Source: Methanosarcinales archaeon (GTDB lineage: Archaea > Halobacteriota > Methanosarcinia > Methanosarcinales > Methanosarcinaceae). From it: DNA of 7,848 bases. A program made the position numbers and the translations under genes. Positions 6,113 to 7,848 of the stretch are shown piece after piece (within the stretch, counting starts at the first letter, position 1; every line of letters begins with the position of its first letter). A model generated the notes under the pieces. It had not been told where the DNA came from. It saw nothing but the letters and a program-made list of their open reading frames with translations, and did not search any database. The DNA lies in the NCBI GenBank assembly GCA_012329085.1, contig JAAXQB010000331.1, forward strand, positions 1 through 7,848, read 5' to 3'.

Positions 6113-6886
6113 TCATTCCTCCCATATTTTCCATAATGCATTATCTGAATTCCACATGTCTTCTAAATCCATCTTATCTTTCAACTTATCCATAGGTTTC
6201 CAGAATCCATAGTGGAAATATGCCATTAATTCATTATCTTTTGATAATTTTTCAAGTGGTTCTTTTTCCCATGATGTGAAATCATCTTTTATATAATTAA
6301 TTGCTTCTGGTTCCAATATAAAAAATCCACCATTTATCCAATTATCTTTATTATCCATTTTTTCAGCAAAACTTGCAACTTTATTATTTTCCAATTTTAA
6401 TGCACCAAATCTTCCTTCTGGTTGTGTTGCAGTAACTGTTGCTAACTTGCCATGACTTTTATGAAATTCAACAAGATCTTTTATATTAACATTTCCAACT
6501 CCATCACCATAAGTTAGCATGAATGTTTCATTATCTAAGTATTTAGCAACTCTTTTAACTCTACCCCCAGTCATTGTATTAAATCCAGTATCTACAAGGG
6601 TAACTTTCCAAGGTTCAGAATAGTTATTGTGTAAGTCTATACTGTTATTTTTAATATCTATTGTCATATCACTATTATGTAAAAAATAATTAGCAAAATA
6701 TTCTTTTATCACATATCCTTTATATCCAAGACATATTATAAAATCATTAAATCCATAGGAAGAATATATTTTCATAATATGCCATAAAATTGGTTTTCCT
6801 CCAATTTCTACCATTGGTTTTGGTATGTTTTGAGTTTCTTCTGCTAATCTTGTTCCAAGTCCGCCTGCGAGAATTACTACTTTCAT
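6113..6886 (-). CDS. rfbF: Glucose-1-phosphate cytidylyltransferase
   Basis: This 257-residue enzyme makes CDP-glucose from CTP and glucose-1-phosphate, the first committed step to CDP-deoxysugars. The nucleotidyltransferase signature AGGLGTRLAEET is at residues 7-18, followed by IPKPMVEIGGKPILWHIM (21-38). TYGDGVGNV (125-133) contains the metal-binding Asp128. TATQPEGRFGAL (152-163), FAEKM (173-177), WINGGFFI (183-190) and GFWKPMDKLKDK (227-238) are all characteristic of RfbF and not of the dTTP-using RmlA. Length and ends match the family. The ATG is preceded by GTGA eight to five bases upstream, a modest ribosome-binding site. It is the first gene of a four-gene block after a 256-nt gap, so the operon promoter probably lies in that gap. 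Identification is very secure. Confidence 0.97.
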   Translation of the reverse strand: MKVVILAGGLGTRLAEETQNIPKPMVEIGGKPILWHIMKIYSSYGFNDFIICLGYKGYVIKEYFANYFLHNSDMTIDIKNNSIDLHNNYSEPWKVTLVDTGFNTMTGGRVKRVAKYLDNETFMLTYGDGVGNVNIKDLVEFHKSHGKLATVTATQPEGRFGALKLENNKVASFAEKMDNKDNWINGGFFILEPEAINYIKDDFTSWEKEPLEKLSKDNELMAYFHYGFWKPMDKLKDKMDLEDMWNSDNALWKIWEE

Positions 6887-7142
6887 GATTTCACATTAAT
6901 TATATCTTATTTTTTTTAAGTAAAATTTTTTATTTATAATTATTTTATTTATATTTTAAAATATCTATAAAATTATCCATTTATTTATACTCTTGATTAT
7001 TTTTCGTATTCGCTTAAAAACCAATTGCTTTAATCATTGATTCTTTTATTTATTCGCTATTACAAAATGGATAGTTTGCAATCATTTATCAATTATTTTC
7101 ATAATCATATGTTTAAATATTCTTTGATATTAAAAACTTGTG
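6887..7142 (-). promoter_or_regulatory. AT-rich gap upstream of rfbF, probable promoter region
   Basis: These 256 bases separate the MptE/DUF115-like gene from rfbF and hold no convincing gene. On the - strand several TATA-like runs occur; the clearest is AGTATAAATAA (positions 6991 down to 6981), about 95 bases before the rfbF start. It could be an archaeal TATA box if the host is an archaeon. Because the whole stretch is so AT-rich, such matches are expected by chance. No single promoter can be supported; the promoter role rests on the gap being in front of a tightly coupled gene block. Confidence 0.4.
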
Positions 7143-7848
7143 CTATTTATCATCAACATATACATCAAGATTATGCTTTTTTGAAAATGCATCAACAAGA
7201 CTATTTTTATCAAGATGTATAATGTTATAATCACTAAATAGTTCCATATTTTTAAATAGAAAATGATGTTCCCAAAGTAAATTGCCCAAGCCTTTACCCG
7301 CATTTGGAGTGACTCTGCGGTTCACTCCATCATCATCATAGTGCTTATCTATATAATAAATGTTATTATTTTCGTCAACACAAATACTCTTAAAATAATC
7401 ACTATCAAAACCACAAATATATATGGTGTCATAGCCAAGATAACAGGCAATCGCCAATGATTTATATGCAGTCATTGACACATATCCTCTGGGTTTTGTA
7501 GGATCAATATTTCCTATAAATCGATTCTCAAAGTCATTAAAAATATATTGATGCTTAATCTTACATAAATTAAAAAATTGTGCTGGAATAAATACCGGAA
7601 TGTTTAATTTATCAAGACTGTCAATTTGCTTTTTATTCATACTTGTATAATCAGATGGAATTGCATTTTTAGAAATATTGAAACTTAAGGGGTCACTAAG
7701 CACATAATAATTTGGAACAACTGTTTTAGCCATATCAGAAAGAATATATGAGTTAACACAGATTACATCGAAACCATACTTTTGATATTTTTCTATTTTC
7801 TTAAGATCTAATAAATTTATAGAGGGGCCATTTGCAAAAACAAAACAA
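7143..7848 (-). CDS. MptE/DUF115-like (GT42-related) protein, 5' end outside window
   Basis: The frame stays open through the right edge, so the Met at 7733 is internal and the gene is partial. The visible 234 residues begin CFVFANGPSINLLDL and continue FDVICVNSYILSD before that Met. The N/G-N-G-P-S loop followed by a xxxNS strand and NYYVLSDP is the nucleotide-binding pattern shared by the DUF115/6-hydroxymethylpterin-pyrophosphokinase-like family and by GT42 sialyltransferases. Farther on, YVSMTAYKSLAIACYLGYDTIYICGFDSDYF is the matching second half of that fold (small-residue helix, then IYxxGxDxxY), here with DKHYDDDG after it. In polysaccharide loci such proteins are probably sugar transferases or pyrophosphate-chemistry enzymes; function here is undetermined. 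It is co-directional with rfbF but 256 bases away, so it may be a separate unit. Fold assignment is moderately secure, function low. Confidence 0.65.
   Translation of the reverse strand, partial: CFVFANGPSINLLDLKKIEKYQKYGFDVICVNSYILSDMAKTVVPNYYVLSDPLSFNISKNAIPSDYTSMNKKQIDSLDKLNIPVFIPAQFFNLCKIKHQYIFNDFENRFIGNIDPTKPRGYVSMTAYKSLAIACYLGYDTIYICGFDSDYFKSICVDENNNIYYIDKHYDDDGVNRRVTPNAGKGLGNLLWEHHFLFKNMELFSDYNIIHLDKNSLVDAFSKKHNLDVYVDDK

Noticed and set aside
6887..7142. Specific promoter calls from TATA-like runs
   Set aside because: Several equally good A/T matches occur in this low-complexity stretch and none has clear flanking elements that would decide between them.
7037..7222. 61-codon frame on the + strand in the gap before rfbF
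   Set aside because: It runs into the 3' end of the convergent MptE/DUF115-like gene, has no ribosome-binding site and no recognisable motif.

Overview
This 7.85-kb window is a surface-polysaccharide (O-antigen, capsule or S-layer-glycan type) biosynthesis region from a very AT-rich prokaryote. The host cannot be fixed from the sequence. The flippase fragment, the MptE/DUF115-like protein and the glycosyltransferase remnant at 2070-2567 all resemble proteins I associate with Methanobacteriales-type methanogens. The rfb-type genes are equally common in low-GC bacteria, so an archaeal methanogen is a leaning and not a conclusion.

Layout: the left edge (1-530, + strand) holds the C-terminal end of a Wzx/MATE-like polysaccharide flippase. 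A gene-free, extremely AT-rich stretch (531-858) separates it from a convergent set of genes that are all on the - strand. Read in their direction of transcription from the right edge, these are: the C-terminal 234 residues of an MptE/DUF115-like (GT42-related) protein, open to the window end; a 256-nt AT-rich gap; rfbF (glucose-1-phosphate cytidylyltransferase); an SDR-type sugar-nucleotide reductase/epimerase; rfbG (CDP-glucose 4,6-dehydratase); rfbH (the PLP/[2Fe-2S] C-3 dehydrase, E1); a 44-codon remnant of a family-2 glycosyltransferase; a 165-residue N-domain remnant of a family-4 glycosyltransferase; and a full-length family-4 glycosyltransferase.

How they work together: RfbF makes CDP-glucose, RfbG converts it to CDP-4-keto-6-deoxyglucose, and RfbH removes the 3-hydroxyl. 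The SDR enzyme is well placed to reduce the 4-keto group, giving a CDP-3,6-dideoxyhexose of the abequose/paratose/tyvelose/ascarylose type. The four genes are tightly coupled (9-nt gap, 4-nt overlap, 23-nt overlap). The glycosyltransferase(s) would add sugars to a lipid-linked repeat unit, and the flippase would export it. The E3 reductase partner of RfbH is not in the window.

The core pathway is known. The less ordinary parts are the glycosyltransferase graveyard between rfbH and the intact glycosyltransferase, an exact in-frame 18-bp tandem duplication next to the active site of the SDR enzyme, and a 14-bp inverted-repeat pair bracketing 89 bp of AT-rich DNA at 707-823. I see no sign of a wholly new system.
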